Shown in pieces: positions 35,925 through 47,319 of a stretch of 64,000 nt of DNA. Below the pieces are notes generated by a model. That model was not told the DNA's origin and ran no database searches. It was given only the letters and a program-made list of their open reading frames with translations. The stretch is taken from assembly GCA_947172415.1 (NCBI GenBank), contig OX359190.1:7626001-7690000 (forward strand), given 5' to 3'. The position numbers were made by a program, and so were the translations under genes. Numbering within the stretch: the stretch's first letter is position 1; every line of letters starts with the position of its first letter. The stretch comes from Chondrosia reniformis. Lineage: Eukaryota > Porifera > Demospongiae > Chondrillida > Chondrillidae.

Positions 35925-36094
35925 ACTGGATAATTATACGCCAACCAACCAAGTGACAATCGTCTACTTGGCTGGGGGATCAAAGTCCTATTTGTGGCAA
36001 CCAGTGATGACCTCCCAGTCATCCAATGATGGCAAAAAATCATCAATGAACCACAGACAGCTGTTTCGCCCTCTTTAGGGCTCATCAGTGTGGT
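35925..36094 (-). mobile_element. R-family retrozyme-like repeat with intact hammerhead
   Basis: Non-coding repeat about 170 bp long. On the minus strand it runs from the hammerhead (36050-36094) through GATGACTGGGAGG and CCCCCAGCCAAG to GGCGTATAATTATCCAGTG. No ORF, so it must depend on another element. Lies downstream of the GBF1 stop. Confidence 0.75.
36050..36094 (-). ncRNA. type I hammerhead ribozyme motif, complete
   Basis: Minus strand in order: stem I strand ACCACA, core CTGATGA, stem II GCCCT-AAAG-AGGGC (5 bp), core GAAA, palindromic CAGCTG as stem III, UC cleavage site, stem I strand TGTGGT. All stems pair and all conserved core positions are present. The self-complementary stem III suggests action as a dimer, as known for other short-stem-III hammerheads. 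Cleavage is predicted, not shown. Confidence 0.8.
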
Positions 36095-36781
36095 ATACAT
36101 GTATTTCTGGACATGCATGTACTTAAAAATGTTTATGACATTGCATTAATGCATTAATTTGGGAAATTCAAAGAACAACAGAATTAAAGTTATTGGCTTT
36201 TGATAAACAATGGAATGCTTGCAATATATTTTCAAAACTAAAGAGACTTATATAAGTTTCCAGTTCCAAAATTACACACTATAATTCAGAATCAGTTCCA
36301 GTTTCAAAATCACACACTATAATTCAGAATCAGTTCAACAAAGGGGTACAAGACTCCTAGGTAGAATCCTTTCCTTTCTATTAAATCTAAACAGAATCTA
36401 AACGGGAAGACATGTACAATTAAGCATTTATTTGTACATAGCATATATGATATTGCAATTGTATTAAAATCGGAAGTGGTTCAATTTAAAAGACTCGAAA
36501 TATTGTGTGAACCCAGCGTTATAATGAGCCAAAGGTATCATTCAATGCAACCTGTCTCACAAATCTCACAAAATACAAAAATCTGTGTTTGTATATATGC
36601 AGCTATGTTTGTACAACCCTATCAAATAACTGATACATATGCAGTTAACACTTGGTGTCAACACTCAGACTAAGCTTATCCTAAAGAGATCTTTGTTTTT
36701 AAAGATCTGATCATAGAATAAAACTTATAAAATAAAAAATAATTTTGTATGTTAAATTCAATTTCATTTAGGCCATTATAG

Positions 36782-39700
36782 CTACGTTTCCTCTTTCTTG
36801 GGAACATTTACAGCATCATAAGATGGATTGGCTTCCATTTTGACTATATCAGATGGCACCTCATACTTGACCTCCAGATCATCCTCAAACCTAAGCAACA
36901 TTAAGAATGACATCCATGCACTAAAATCGTGTATATAAGACTCCTAGAAATAAGCATACTAGAGAGACAAGGATTCACAAAAGACTCCCAGGTTCACTGA
37001 TGAAGGGTGGAATTCCCAGAAAGAAAAGAAAAGACTCCTGTATCTTCATCCACAGCTCTCTACAAGTTTAGTTCCCTATAAGCATTTTACAGAGTAGGTA
37101 TTGCATGTATATATATAGGAAAAACGGTGTATTAGATTTTTCATACAATAGATATATCACTTGACTGCACATGCATAACTTGGCTAATGAGGTGCATGGT
37201 TCACGAGTTACGCATATAGTTGTAATTAATTACTAATTATAACTTCAAGAAATTCAGCCTAATCAGTATTATTAAGCATGTGTTTTGTATTATTGCATTT
37301 TATAGATTTCTGAAATCTTATATAATTATTTGGCTTCTAACTTTTCTGATATTTCTCTCTTCTTAAATTTAGTGAGATAAAGTTTAAACACAATACAACT
37401 GCCTCCAACTCCAAAAATGACTCCAATCAAAGCACCTCCCAACAGCAATCCAATGGTGGACCCAACTGGCAAGTCTGACTGAAATGTGACCACCTCAACC
37501 ACTGTGTAAAAGATGATTTTATACGTATAACTCATCATATCTGTAATTAATGGTGCATGATAGGAATTTAGATATATCACTGATATCTCCATATTTATAT
37601 ATAGCAACTATAAGTAAAAATATTCACTGGAAAATATTACGCCAAACCAGCCAAGTGACCGAAGTCTAATCTTGGCTGGGGGACCATCATTGAAGTGTAC
37701 GACACTGATGAGCCCAAATGAGGGCGAAACAGCTGTCTGTGGTTCTTTGATGATTTTTTTTCCATCTTGGATGACTGGGAGGCGATCAATGGTTGCCATT
37801 TTTAATAGGACTTCGGTCCCCCAGCCAAGATTAGACTTCGGTCACTTAGCTGGTTTGGCGTAATATTTTCCAGTGAATATTTTTACTTATCATCCTAGCC
37901 TTTGCACGGCTCATTGCAATTAACTCCCTTTTTCATAGCAACTATAATGTGGACATGATGAATCACTCAATTATTCCTAGTTGGCATATTATTCTACATA
38001 TGGAATAGGTAGGCTCAAAGTTGTGTCATTCTTAAAGACGTCATCAATTAATGTACCAAGTACACTACTATGAACAAAGATAGCTATCCTATAAGGTTCC
38101 TCACATGGCAACAAGGTCATTGTCATGGATATAGGAAGGCCTGAATTAGGTCATATTACATTCTAGTATAATACAATTGTCACTTTTGCTACATCTTCCA
38201 TTGAGGTCAGAGTTGGCAAGTTTGTCAGAAATGTCGTCTAAGTAATTACACATGTCTTCTTTTGATACAGAAATGGGAGAAGACGTTGGAGATGGTTGAG
38301 GTACTTCTGTAGTAGAGGATGTGGAGGGTGTACCTGAGGATGTGGAGGGTGTAGCTGAGGATGTGAGAGTTCCAACAGGTGGCAACGTAGTCATATCACA
38401 ATACATGTAGATCTTAGTCAAAGGTAACAGAGCATCTCCCAATGCTAAAACCTAGAACAACAAATGGAAATAATTCTGATTTTCATGGACAATTTCTTAG
38501 AGATTTGCTAAAATAAACCAGATTAGTCAAAATGAGTATCTTGTTGGAAAAGTAATTTATGTATTCCATTACTTTTATTGTTATTTGATACATTGTTCAT
38601 CTTATAGTACGTACATGGTATATTTACTTAGACACATATACATGTATACTCACAGATATATCCACTCCATAAGTTCTTTGAATTAAGATTATAGTTGCTG
38701 TTATTGGTAAGCCTTGAAACTGAACTGTTACATTTCCAGTATATTTATCATTAATCTGAATATTAAAATTAGTAACATCCACCAGAACTCCAACTGCATA
38801 AGGGTCTTCACATGGGTAGAGTATGATGTTTAGATTTATGGGTATACGACCAAATTGAGTAACAGTAATTAAATTACAAAGTAGAGTGATGCAGTCTTCA
38901 GATATATCACAATCTCCAGAAACTTCACTAGCTGCGCTAAATCTATTATAAATACTCTCCAATGAATCACACATGTCCTCTTTCGGGTCAGGAGTAGGAG
39001 ATGGTGTGACTGATGTACCTAAATACAAACAATAGGAGTACCTGAGGATGTGGAGGGCGTAGCTGAGGATGTGATGGGTTTACCTGAGGATGTGGAGGGT
39101 GTAGCAGAGGATGTGGAGGGTGCAGCTGAGGATGTGGAGGGTGTAGCTGAGGATGTGGAGAGTGCAGCTGAGGATGTGATGGGCTTAATTTCACAAAACA
39201 TGAAAATTCTTGAAGATGGCAAAACAGTAAGTTCCACTGCTAATGATGGTACTGTCACTGTAGCCTGAAGTAAAATATAATGAAAAGTAAGTAGTTATTG
39301 CAATGTTGACTGTCTAGTTAAAAATCTAAAAACAGATTAACTACAAAATTGAATACTTGGATATAATATCATGATATTGCAACTACTGGTATTAATATTA
39401 GCATCACAAATGACTTACAATTTATAAACATTTACACAGTCCTGATAAATAAACATATAAAAATCATATAAAACCATATTGTAAAGTTTAATAAATACTT
39501 TATATGTCAAGAAAACAACATCAAAAACAGAATGGAACCAACTTAAAGTTTTCTTATATACACGTATATAAGGTCACCTATTTAGTTTAGATGTTTCAAA
39601 CTATAGTCAGCAGTACCGGGTACCTGAGTTCCATTCCATATAAAGTCCATCATACTAGTTTCCACTAACCTCCACACCTATGAAACCACTTCTTTGTGAA

Positions 39701-42700
39701 ATGGAAATGTCAGCTATAGCTCGCTGTCCAGCAACTGTTAGGCTCAAAGCTGTGTCATTCTTAAAGACACCATCAATTAATGTACCAAGTACACCACCAT
39801 GAACAAAGATAGCTACCCTGTAAGGTTCCTCACATGGCAACAAGGTCATTGTCATGGATATAGGAAAGCTTATATAGGTCATATCACAATCTAGTATAGT
39901 ACAATCGTCACTTTTGCTACATCTTCCATCGAGTTCAGAGTTGGCAAGTTTGTCAGAAATGTCGTCCAAGGAATTACACATGTCTTCTTTTGATACTGAA
40001 ATTGGAGAAGATGTTGGAGATGGTTTAGGCATTTCTGAAGCTGAGGATATGGAGGATGTAGCTGAGTATGTGATGGGCTTAATTTCACAAAACATGAAAA
40101 ATCTTGAAGATGGCAAAACAGGAAGTTCCAGTCCTAATAATGGTATTGTCACTGTAGCCTGAAGTAAAATATAATGAAAAGTAAGCAGTTACTGCAATGT
40201 TGACTGTCCAGTTAAATTCACTATAAAATTGAATTTTTGGATATACGTAATATCATGATATTGCAACTACTGGTATTAGCATCACAAATCACTTACAACT
40301 ATAAATGTTTACACAGTCCTGATAAATAAACATATAAAACCATATTTTAAAGTTTAATAAATACTTTATGTGTCAAGAAAACAACTTCAAAAACCAACTT
40401 AAAGTTTTCTTATATATACGTATATAAGGTCACCTATTTAGTTTAGATGTTTCAAACAATAGTCAGCACTACCACAGTTCCTGTCCATTTAAAGCCCATC
40501 ATACTAGTTTCCACTAACCTCCACACCTATGAAACCACTTCCTTGTGAAATGAAAATGTCAGCTATAGCTCGCTGTCCAGCAACTGTTAGGCTCAAAGTT
40601 GTGTCATTCTTAAAGACACCATCAAATAATGTACCACCAAGTGCATTACTATGAACAAAGATAGCTACCCTATAAGGTTCCTCACATGGCAACAAGGTCA
40701 TTGTCATGGATATAGGAAAGCTGAAATAGGTCATATTACATTCTAGTACAGTACAATCGTCACTTTTGCTACAGACTCCATCGAGTTCAGAGTCGGCAAG
40801 TTTGTCAGAAATGTCGTCTAAGGAATTACACATGTCTTCTTTTGATACTGAAATTGGAGAAAATGTTGGTAAGATGGTTCCAGATGGTGAAGGCTGTGTT
40901 GTAGCTAGAATAAGAGAGAGGGCATGGGTGAGGATGGGGAGGGTGGTACAGCAGTCAGTCCTGTGTCAGAAGTTGGAAGAATTAATATATCTGTTAGATC
41001 AATTGAGTCTGTTGCAAGATCAGATGATGGTTGAGGCATTTCTGAAGCTGAGGATATGGAGGATGTAGCTGAGGATGTGATGGGCTTAATTTCACAAAAC
41101 ATGAAAAATCTTGAAGATGGCAAAACAGGAAGTTCCACTCCTAATAATGGTACTCTCACTGTAGCCTGAAGTAAAATATAATGAAAAGTAAGTAGTTACT
41201 GCAATGTTGACTGCCCAGTTAAAATCTAAAAACAGATTCACTACAAAATTGAATACTTGGATATAATATCATGATATTACAACTACTGGTATTAATATTA
41301 GCATCACAAATGACTTACAATATAAATGTTTACACAGTCCTGATAAATAAACATATAAAACCATATTGTAAAGTTTATTAAATACTTTAAGTGTCAAGAA
41401 AACAACATCAAAAACAGATTGGAACCAACTTAGCCTTCGTATACGTATATACTTACGTACGTATAAGGTCACCTATTTAGTTTAGATGTTTCAAACTATA
41501 GTCAGCACTACCAGAGTTTGGGTCTATATAAAGCCCATCATACAAGTTTCCACTAACCTCCACATCTATGAAACCACTTCCTTGTGAAATGGAAATGTCA
41601 GCTATAGCTCGCTGTCCAACAACTGTTAGGCTCAAAGTTGTGTCATTCTTAAAGACACCATCAATTAATGTACCAAGTACACCACCATGAACAAAGATAG
41701 CTACCCTGTAAGGTTCCTCACATGGCAACAAGGTCATTGTCATGGATATAGGAAAGCCTATATAGGTCATATCACATTCTAGTACAGTACAATCGTCACT
41801 TTTGCTACAGACTCCATCGAGTTCAGAGTCGGCAAGTTTGTCAGAAATGTCGTCTAAGGAATTACACATGTCTTCTTTTGATACTGAAATTGGAGAAAAT
41901 GTTGGTAAGATGGTTCCAGATGGTGAAGGCTGTGTTGTAGCTAGAATAAGAGAGGGCATGGGTGAGGATGGGGAGGGTGGTACAGCAGTCAGTCCTGTGT
42001 CAGAAGTTGGAAGAATTAATATATCTGTTAGATCAATTGAGTCTGTTGCAAGATCAGATGATGGTTGAGGCATTTCTGAAGCTGAGGATATGGAGGATGT
42101 AGCTGAGGATGTGATGGGCTTAATTTCACAAAACATGAAAAATCTTGAAGATGGCAAAACAGGAAGTTCCACTCCTAATAATGGTACTCTCACTGTAGCC
42201 TGAAGTAAAATATAATGAAAAGTAAGTAGTTACTGCAATGTTGACTGCCCAGTTAAAATCTAAAAACAGATTCACTACAAAATTGAATACTTGGATATAA
42301 TATCATGATATTACAACTACTGGTATTAATATTAGCATCACAAATGACTTACAATATAAATGTTTACACAGTCCTGATAAATAAACATATAAAACCATAT
42401 TGTAAAGTTTATTAAATACTTTAAGTGTCAAGAAAACAACATCAAAAACAGATTGGAACCAACTTAGCCTTCGTATACGTATATACTTACGTACATATAA
42501 GGTCACCTATTTAGTTTAGATGTTTCAAACTATAGTCAGCACTACCAGAGTTTGGGTCTATATAAAGCCCATCATACAAGTTTCCACTAACCTCCACATC
42601 TATGAAACCACTTCCTTGTGAAATGGAAATGTCAGCTATAGCTCGCTGTCCAACAACTGTTAGGCTCAAAGTTGTGTCATTCTTAAAGACACCATCAAAT

Positions 42701-45700
42701 AATGTACCACCAAGTGCATTACTATGAACAAAGATAGCTACCCTATAAGGTTCCTCACATGGCAACAAGGTCATTGTCATGGATATAGGAAAGCTGAAAT
42801 AGGTCATATTACATTCTAGTACAGTACAATCGTCACTTTTGCTACAGACTCCATCGAGTTCAGAGTCGGCAAGTTTGTCAGAAATGTCGTCTAAGGAATT
42901 ACACATGTCTTCTTTTGATACTGAAATTGGAGAAAATGTTGGTAAGATGGTTCCAGATGGTGAAGGCTGTGTTGTAGCTAGAATAAGAGAGGGCATGGGT
43001 GAGGTTGGGTAGGATGGTACAGCATATGAAATATTGCCAGAAGAATATTGTATGGTAAAAGAATATAGTATGGTACATGGTAAAAGAATTTTTTATGCTA
43101 AGAGAATTGTATGTACATATATAGATAATATATGGAATAAGGTATTGATGGTATAGTCGTGTTTTTGGCTCAGTGGTAGAGTAGGCTAAATTCCCAATAG
43201 TGCCTGCACTCCATAATGAAACAGTTGTGGTTCAATTATCACTTCAATTATTCATATATATACACATGGCAGGTAGACACCACACTGCTCCAATGACACA
43301 TACTACAGTAAACTTAGTAAGAGCTTTGGATGAGGATACAAGAGTTTTCTCCTTCTACTCTTCTTCTCCACTGGGCCTTTTGTACAATAGAATAGAGCTC
43401 CAAAGGACCTGGATTCCCAACATTATCACTTCAGCTCCAAAGGACCTGGATTCCCAACATTATCACTTCAGCTCCAAAGGACCTAGATTCCCAACATTAT
43501 CACTTCAGCTCCAAAGGACCTAGATTCCCAACATTATCACTTCAGCTCCAAAGGACCTAGATTCCCAACAATATCACTTCAGTTCCAAAGGACCTAGATT
43601 CCCAACATTATCACTTCAGCTCCAAAGGACCTAGATTCCCAACATTATCACTTCAGCTCCAAAGGACTTGGATTCCCAACATTATCACTTCCGTTCCAAA
43701 GGACCTGGATGGGTAGGGCCAACATCAGAGGAATGCAACATTATTCTACAGATGAACATTAACGGAGTAGCTCAAGTGACAGAACATGCCTCCTTTCCTC
43801 AGACACAGACAACCAGTAGCCTCAGGGAGCTAGTCATGTGACCTTCAGACACAGACAATCAGTAGCCTCAGGGAGCTAGTCATGTGACCTTCAGACACAG
43901 ACAACCAGTAGCCTCAGGGAGCTGGTCATGTGACCTTCAGACATAGACAACCAGTAGCCTCAGGGAGCTAGTCATGTGACCTTCAGACATAGACAATTAG
44001 TAGCCTCAGGGAGCTGGTCATGTAATCTTCAGACACAGACAACCAGTAGCCTCAGGGAGGTGGTCACGTGACCTTCAGACACAGACAATCAGTAGCCTCA
44101 GGGAGCTGGTCATATGACCTTGGACACAACTGTTTACCTCTTAGTCTGATAGGGTGGTATCTAGGAAGAAGATTTGGAGGAAGGGAGATCTATAGTACCT
44201 GTAGACATGTCTCCCATGATTCTGGGGTATGGTCCCTAGGAATTTTGATTTCAGGCCCTTTCTAATTGATTGTAATGCAATCTGAGAGATAACTATTGTA
44301 TTTTTGGAATAAAATTAATTAGTTACAGTTAAAAATTACTTATTGAGTAAATAAGACCCATGAAAGGAAGTGAAAAAGAGAGAGGAGTTGGAAGGTGACG
44401 TACATAGTTATTCTTCCTGTGTCTTGATATGTACTACCTAACTCATAATATGTAGACATACGTATGTCTACTGATAGGCCAGAGATATCTCTATGAATTG
44501 ACAAACCTTTTGGGGAGAAAGCTGTAGAGTTTGGTGGAGAAGTTCCTCCCACTAGATTAAACTCTACCCTACCATATGGTTCCAAACATCATTCAGAAGC
44601 TGTTTACATATATACGTACATACTGTAGGTTCATGTTAACCTTTCATTAAGTTTACATATGCAGCACTCCTAAATAAAGTGTTGTGTATAGAGCAATGCT
44701 TTCTGAACTTAACCAGTCATGCAGGCTAATTCAGAGAGAGAAACCTCATGATTGATTGATTTTTCTGTAAGACTTCTATTTTAGAAGCCTCATGAAACAT
44801 AAATATTAAATTACACGTTCACACATAAAGGTTTCACATAACAACTGGTTAAAATGTACATAATCATATTCTACAAAGTGTAGAATGATCCAAATTTAGA
44901 TGATGCAAACCATCTAATTAGAATGCAGGAGGCAATAATGATGAGCATAGTGATTAAGCAATATGTCACTGCAACTGCCAATCAGATGGTACCATGCGTC
45001 TAATAACCACGCCTCAATTACAGAAGTCCTCAAACCTCACCTCAATTACAGAAGTCCTCTAACCCCTACTCTACGTATCTCTGCAGTGCCTGTGGTCAGA
45101 AGTTATTTCTAAAACTGAGACTGTTTCAAAGCCGATATGTACTTATAAAACTTTATCTTGTATTCACATGTTATATCTAGTCTTGATAGATTACATGTCT
45201 AATTTCCAAGACATTGCAATGGTGCTGCAGGTCTACACTGATAAATACATCAAATGGATCACATCACCAATCCTCCACATCAAAGGAATACTATATCCCA
45301 GGAAACCATAAAAGAAAGAGTGGGAGGGTTGCCATGACTACCACTTAGGAAGTCTGGCGTAATGCCACCGATCAAGCTAGTGTATTAATGAGAATGCCAC
45401 CTCACATGATCAAGCTAGTGTATTAATGAGAATGCCACCTCACATGATCAAGCTAGTGTATTAATGAGAATGCCACCTCACATGATCAAGGCATGAAGAC
45501 ACTCAAGAGCACTCAACTTAAGGCAAACCCATTTTGCTTTTAAGGGGCTTCCCCTTAATAATATTTACCCCTGCCCTTCCACCTTCAAGACAGTTTGCCC
45601 CACCTTGAGACAGTTTACCCCTGCCCTTCCACCTTAAGACAGTTTGCCCCTCCCCCTTCCACCTTCGAGACAGTTTGCCCCTCCCCCTTCCACCTTCAAG

Positions 45701-46959
45701 ACAGTTTGCTCCTCCCCCTTCCACCTTGAGACAGTTTGCCCCTTTGAACATGGGAAGAATAAGAGAAGACATCATGAATTTTCTAGTGGGAAGCACACCA
45801 TGCAAAATGCTACCAGATGTAGGGATATGTTGCATGCACAGCTAATGCTTCACTGCATGTGTAACATCATTTCTTGTTTTCTGTACTTTTTATGCCATCC
45901 CTACATCTTCACTACTTTTGAAAATTTTTAATATTTCTAGTTTCTGTACTTTTTATGGAGCACGAGCTAGTGTATTTTAAAACCATTTTGGTTTCGCAAT
46001 CTTCGACACGGTCACTTGCCTTATAAAGGCCAATTTATAGCATGGCTGGTCTATCTTTAACTATGCATAGCCTTTTTTCGGCCGTTTTCAGCCTATTTCG
46101 GATTTTCGCTCCTATACAAATGTATAGGGAAAACGAAACAACCGATACCATCCCTACATAGAGAGTACTACCGTACTCTCTGATATACACAATCATCATA
46201 ACCACTGTCCCATGAACGTTTCCCACAGCCATCAGATGCACTCTGCCATCAGATTTCAGTAAAGGTCATAGCCGATGATGTAAAGGATACCCAGCTACCA
46301 AACCTTATGATTGTTAGTGGTTGATCTGTAATATGTAAACAACCTCAAGAACCAATGACCTTTCAGAATAAGGTAAAGCGGGGTTATTTGGAACAGACCT
46401 TATTTAACTAGACCTAGCTGAACACAAGGGCCTAGGTAGCATACTTCAGAATGAACACTTGCTTGCCTTTAAATAGGCTGCATCAACAGCACTCGTCTTG
46501 CTGTTGGAAGGTAAAAGGAAAGCTTTGTTCCAAGTTACCCTCCTGTCGTTCCACTTTACCCTACACCTTTAATCACTCTTATCGACCGTTACAGACAGAG
46601 GACAAATGCTCAGGCGCAGATATCGCTTATTATGCTGCTGCTACAAGAAGCCCAAGGTATTCATAGAAGTACTAAGAACATCATCTATTCCAAATTGTTA
46701 ATTAGCTAAGGGAAAGTTAGCTCAACAAAAACAGGACTTGGATATAAACCTCTTCTTAAAATGGCCGGTGTGTGTTGTCATAAAGTATCTCGTAGTCTAG
46801 ACTGTCTATGGTTTAACAAATAAATAGTAGATACAACAGCTGCGAGAATACACGTACTGGTTTAGCAATGCATACATAATACAGTACTACCAACTTACGT
46901 GTAACATGTAGGAGATTAAACGCGGCCAGGAATAACAGAACTAGCGTTGTGTACGACAT
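36782..46959 (-). CDS. modular type I membrane protein, copy A (unknown family)
   Basis: Not recognised. The signal-peptide exon is 46899-46959 (MSYTTLVLLFLAAFNLLHVT, phase 1). Module exons are 42592 to about 43015 (5'-truncated), 41558-42199, 40519-41165, 39670-40158, 38654-39264 and about 38000-38451. The transmembrane exon is 37342-37501 (GLLLGGALIGVIFGVGG, then basic). The tail exon 36782-36890 ends NPSYDAVNVPKKEET. Each module has six Cys, N-glycosylation sites (NMT, NDT) and a Ser/Thr/Pro linker, in one symmetric phase-0 exon. The transmembrane and tail exons join in frame (EK|FEDD). Breaks: the 40519 exon has a 2-bp gain in an AG run (647 nt), and the module nearest the membrane has a stop after ECNMT. 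Exons right after the signal peptide were not found, so expression as one protein is inferred. Surface adhesion or recognition is a guess. Confidence 0.6.
36960..37135 (-). mobile_element. SINE body, ribozyme half deleted (copy A)
   Basis: CAAGGATTCACAAAAGACTC, TTCACTGATGAAGGGTGG, then directly AAAGAAAAGAAAAGACTCCT, so the GAAACAGCTGTC part is missing. The same deletion is in the copy B partner at 53460-53645, so it predates the duplication. Confidence 0.7.
37613..37939 (+). mobile_element. R-family element with hammerhead and inverted arms, inserted in copy A
   Basis: Flanked by ATAGCAACTATA on both sides; copy B has the site once (near 54100), so this is an insertion with about a 12-bp target duplication. 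The R unit (HHR 37699-37743 to about 37885) is preceded by an inverted copy of its end, giving about 70-bp terminal inverted repeats. A short tail (ATCATCCTAGCCTTTGCACG and on) precedes the right duplication. Confidence 0.8.
37699..37743 (+). ncRNA. type I hammerhead ribozyme motif, near complete
   Basis: ACGACA, CTGATGA, stem II GCCC..GGGC with a 6-nt loop, GAAA, CAGCTG, UC, TGTGGT. Core fully conserved; stem I has one G-G mismatch in six positions. Activity predicted to be weaker than the copy at 36050. Confidence 0.75.
40519..43020 (-). repeat. tandem exon-module duplication, about 1034-bp period
   Basis: Module exon plus downstream intron repeats with near identity. Introns 41166-41558 and 42200-42592 are almost the same, and module exon 5' ends at 41165 and 42199 lie 1034 bp apart. 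Module variants are mosaic: the exons at 40519 and 42592 share HSNALGGTLFDG while 41558 has HGGVLGTLIDG like 39670. Confidence 0.85.
43148..43385 (+). mobile_element. tRNA-derived SINE with head and body (copy A)
   Basis: Head with A box TGGCTCAGTGGTAGAGTAGG and B box-like GGTTCAATTATC, then CATGGCAGGTAGACACCACA, then the body GAGCTTTGGATGAGGATACA to CTTCTCCACTGGGCC. Links the body family seen across the window to a Pol III type promoter. The ribozyme-like part would follow CTGGGCC but is replaced by a minisatellite. Confidence 0.7.
43395..43715 (+). repeat. 37-bp minisatellite, copy A (about 8 units)
   Basis: Unit CAGCTCCAAAGGACCTGGAT followed by TCCCAACATTATCACTT. The copy B partner (55226-55875) has about 17 units. 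Confidence 0.95.
43796..44125 (+). repeat. 46-bp minisatellite, copy A only
   Basis: About seven copies of CAGACACAGACAACCAGTAG, CCTCAGGGAGCTAGTCATG, TGACCTT. Copy B has about one unit. Confidence 0.92.
44126..44740. other. copy-A-only stretch, weak coding-like minus frame
   Basis: The minus frame 44340-44577 reads EPYGRVEFNLVGGTSPPNST and on, ending in a hydrophobic LLSLFHFLSWVLF. It has no clear splice sites and no homology I recognise; it could be an exon of the membrane protein or chance. Otherwise nothing seen. Confidence 0.25.
45371..45490 (+). repeat. 38-bp tandem repeat
   Basis: Three copies of ATCAAGCTAGTGTATTAATG followed by AGAATGCCACCTCACATG. The copy B partner (near 57135-57225) has two. 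Confidence 0.85.
45545..45745 (-). repeat. G-run tandem repeat (quadruplex-prone), copy A
   Basis: Units of about 32-33 bp: CAGTTTGCCCCTCCCCCTTC then CACCTT(GA)GA. The minus strand has repeated GGGGGAGGGG. Reading frames across it are artefacts. Partner at 57425-57640. Confidence 0.9.
46155..46190. repeat. palindrome AGAGAGTACTACCGTACTCTCT
   Basis: A 22-bp near-perfect palindrome next to CATCCCTACAT. Also at about 48093, 58768 and 59181, always beside GTAGGGATGG-type sequence, so it is probably part of a transposon end. Confidence 0.65.
46606..46656 (+). CDS. candidate first coding exon, MLRRRYRLLCCCYKKPK
   Basis: ATG followed by 17 codons to a GTATTC donor. The peptide is basic with a CCC cluster, the kind of N terminus that can be palmitoylated and bind membrane. 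The copy B partner (59680-59730) encodes the same 17 residues with two synonymous differences and none that change the protein. No following exon was identified, and the model overlaps intron 1 of the minus-strand gene. May simply be chance conservation in a young duplicate. Confidence 0.3.
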
Positions 46960-47025
46960 TACTTTCCCTAAAGACAATCTGCGACCGCCAGAACTTGTGT
47001 AAAACCTTATGCACGTATTTCTTAC

Positions 47026-47232
47026 TACCGTAATTCGGGAAATTTTCGTGTTAAAATGTTTTCGTGGTTTGGGGGCAATCACATTTTCAGTGGCCGTGTG
47101 TCATAGATATGTTATAGATATACAACGCGTTATTCTTTCGTTGTTAAAAATATTTCGTGCATGTGAGAGATTTTCGTGGTTTGGGCCAACCATGAAAATA
47201 TTTTTAAAACGAAAATTTCCCGAATTATGGTA
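47026..47232. mobile_element. MITE with TACCGTAATTCGGGAAA-type inverted ends (copy A)
   Basis: Ends TACCGTAATTCGGGAAATTT and AAATTTCCCGAATTATGGTA, with inner inverted GTTTTCGTGGTTTGGG / CCAACCATGAAAAT. 207 bp, non-coding. It sits about 65 bp upstream of the membrane protein ATG, so within its presumed promoter. Confidence 0.75.
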
Positions 47233-47277
47233 TTAGAACATAAAGCAGTAATTTTGTCAACATGTAAGTCACGCTAC

Positions 47278-47316
47278 CATCTTATCTTATCTTATATCTT
47301 ATCTTATCTTATTTAT
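47278..47316 (+). repeat. (CTTAT)n microsatellite
   Basis: Run of CTTAT/CTTATAT units. Partner in copy B at 61397-61442. Confidence 0.85.
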
Positions 47317-47319
47317 ACT

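Noticed and set aside
36476-36673. 65-codon plus frame
   Set aside because: Present in both duplicate copies but broken in B and without homology or splice context.
39050-39268. Plus-strand acidic EDVEGVAEDVEG repeat protein
   Set aside because: Antisense of the Ser/Thr/Pro linker of the module exon; splice sites support the minus strand.
45518-45835. Gly/Arg-rich minus frame, and the similar one at 57315-57570
   Set aside because: Translation of the GGGGGAGGGG tandem repeat; no start context, splice sites or homology.
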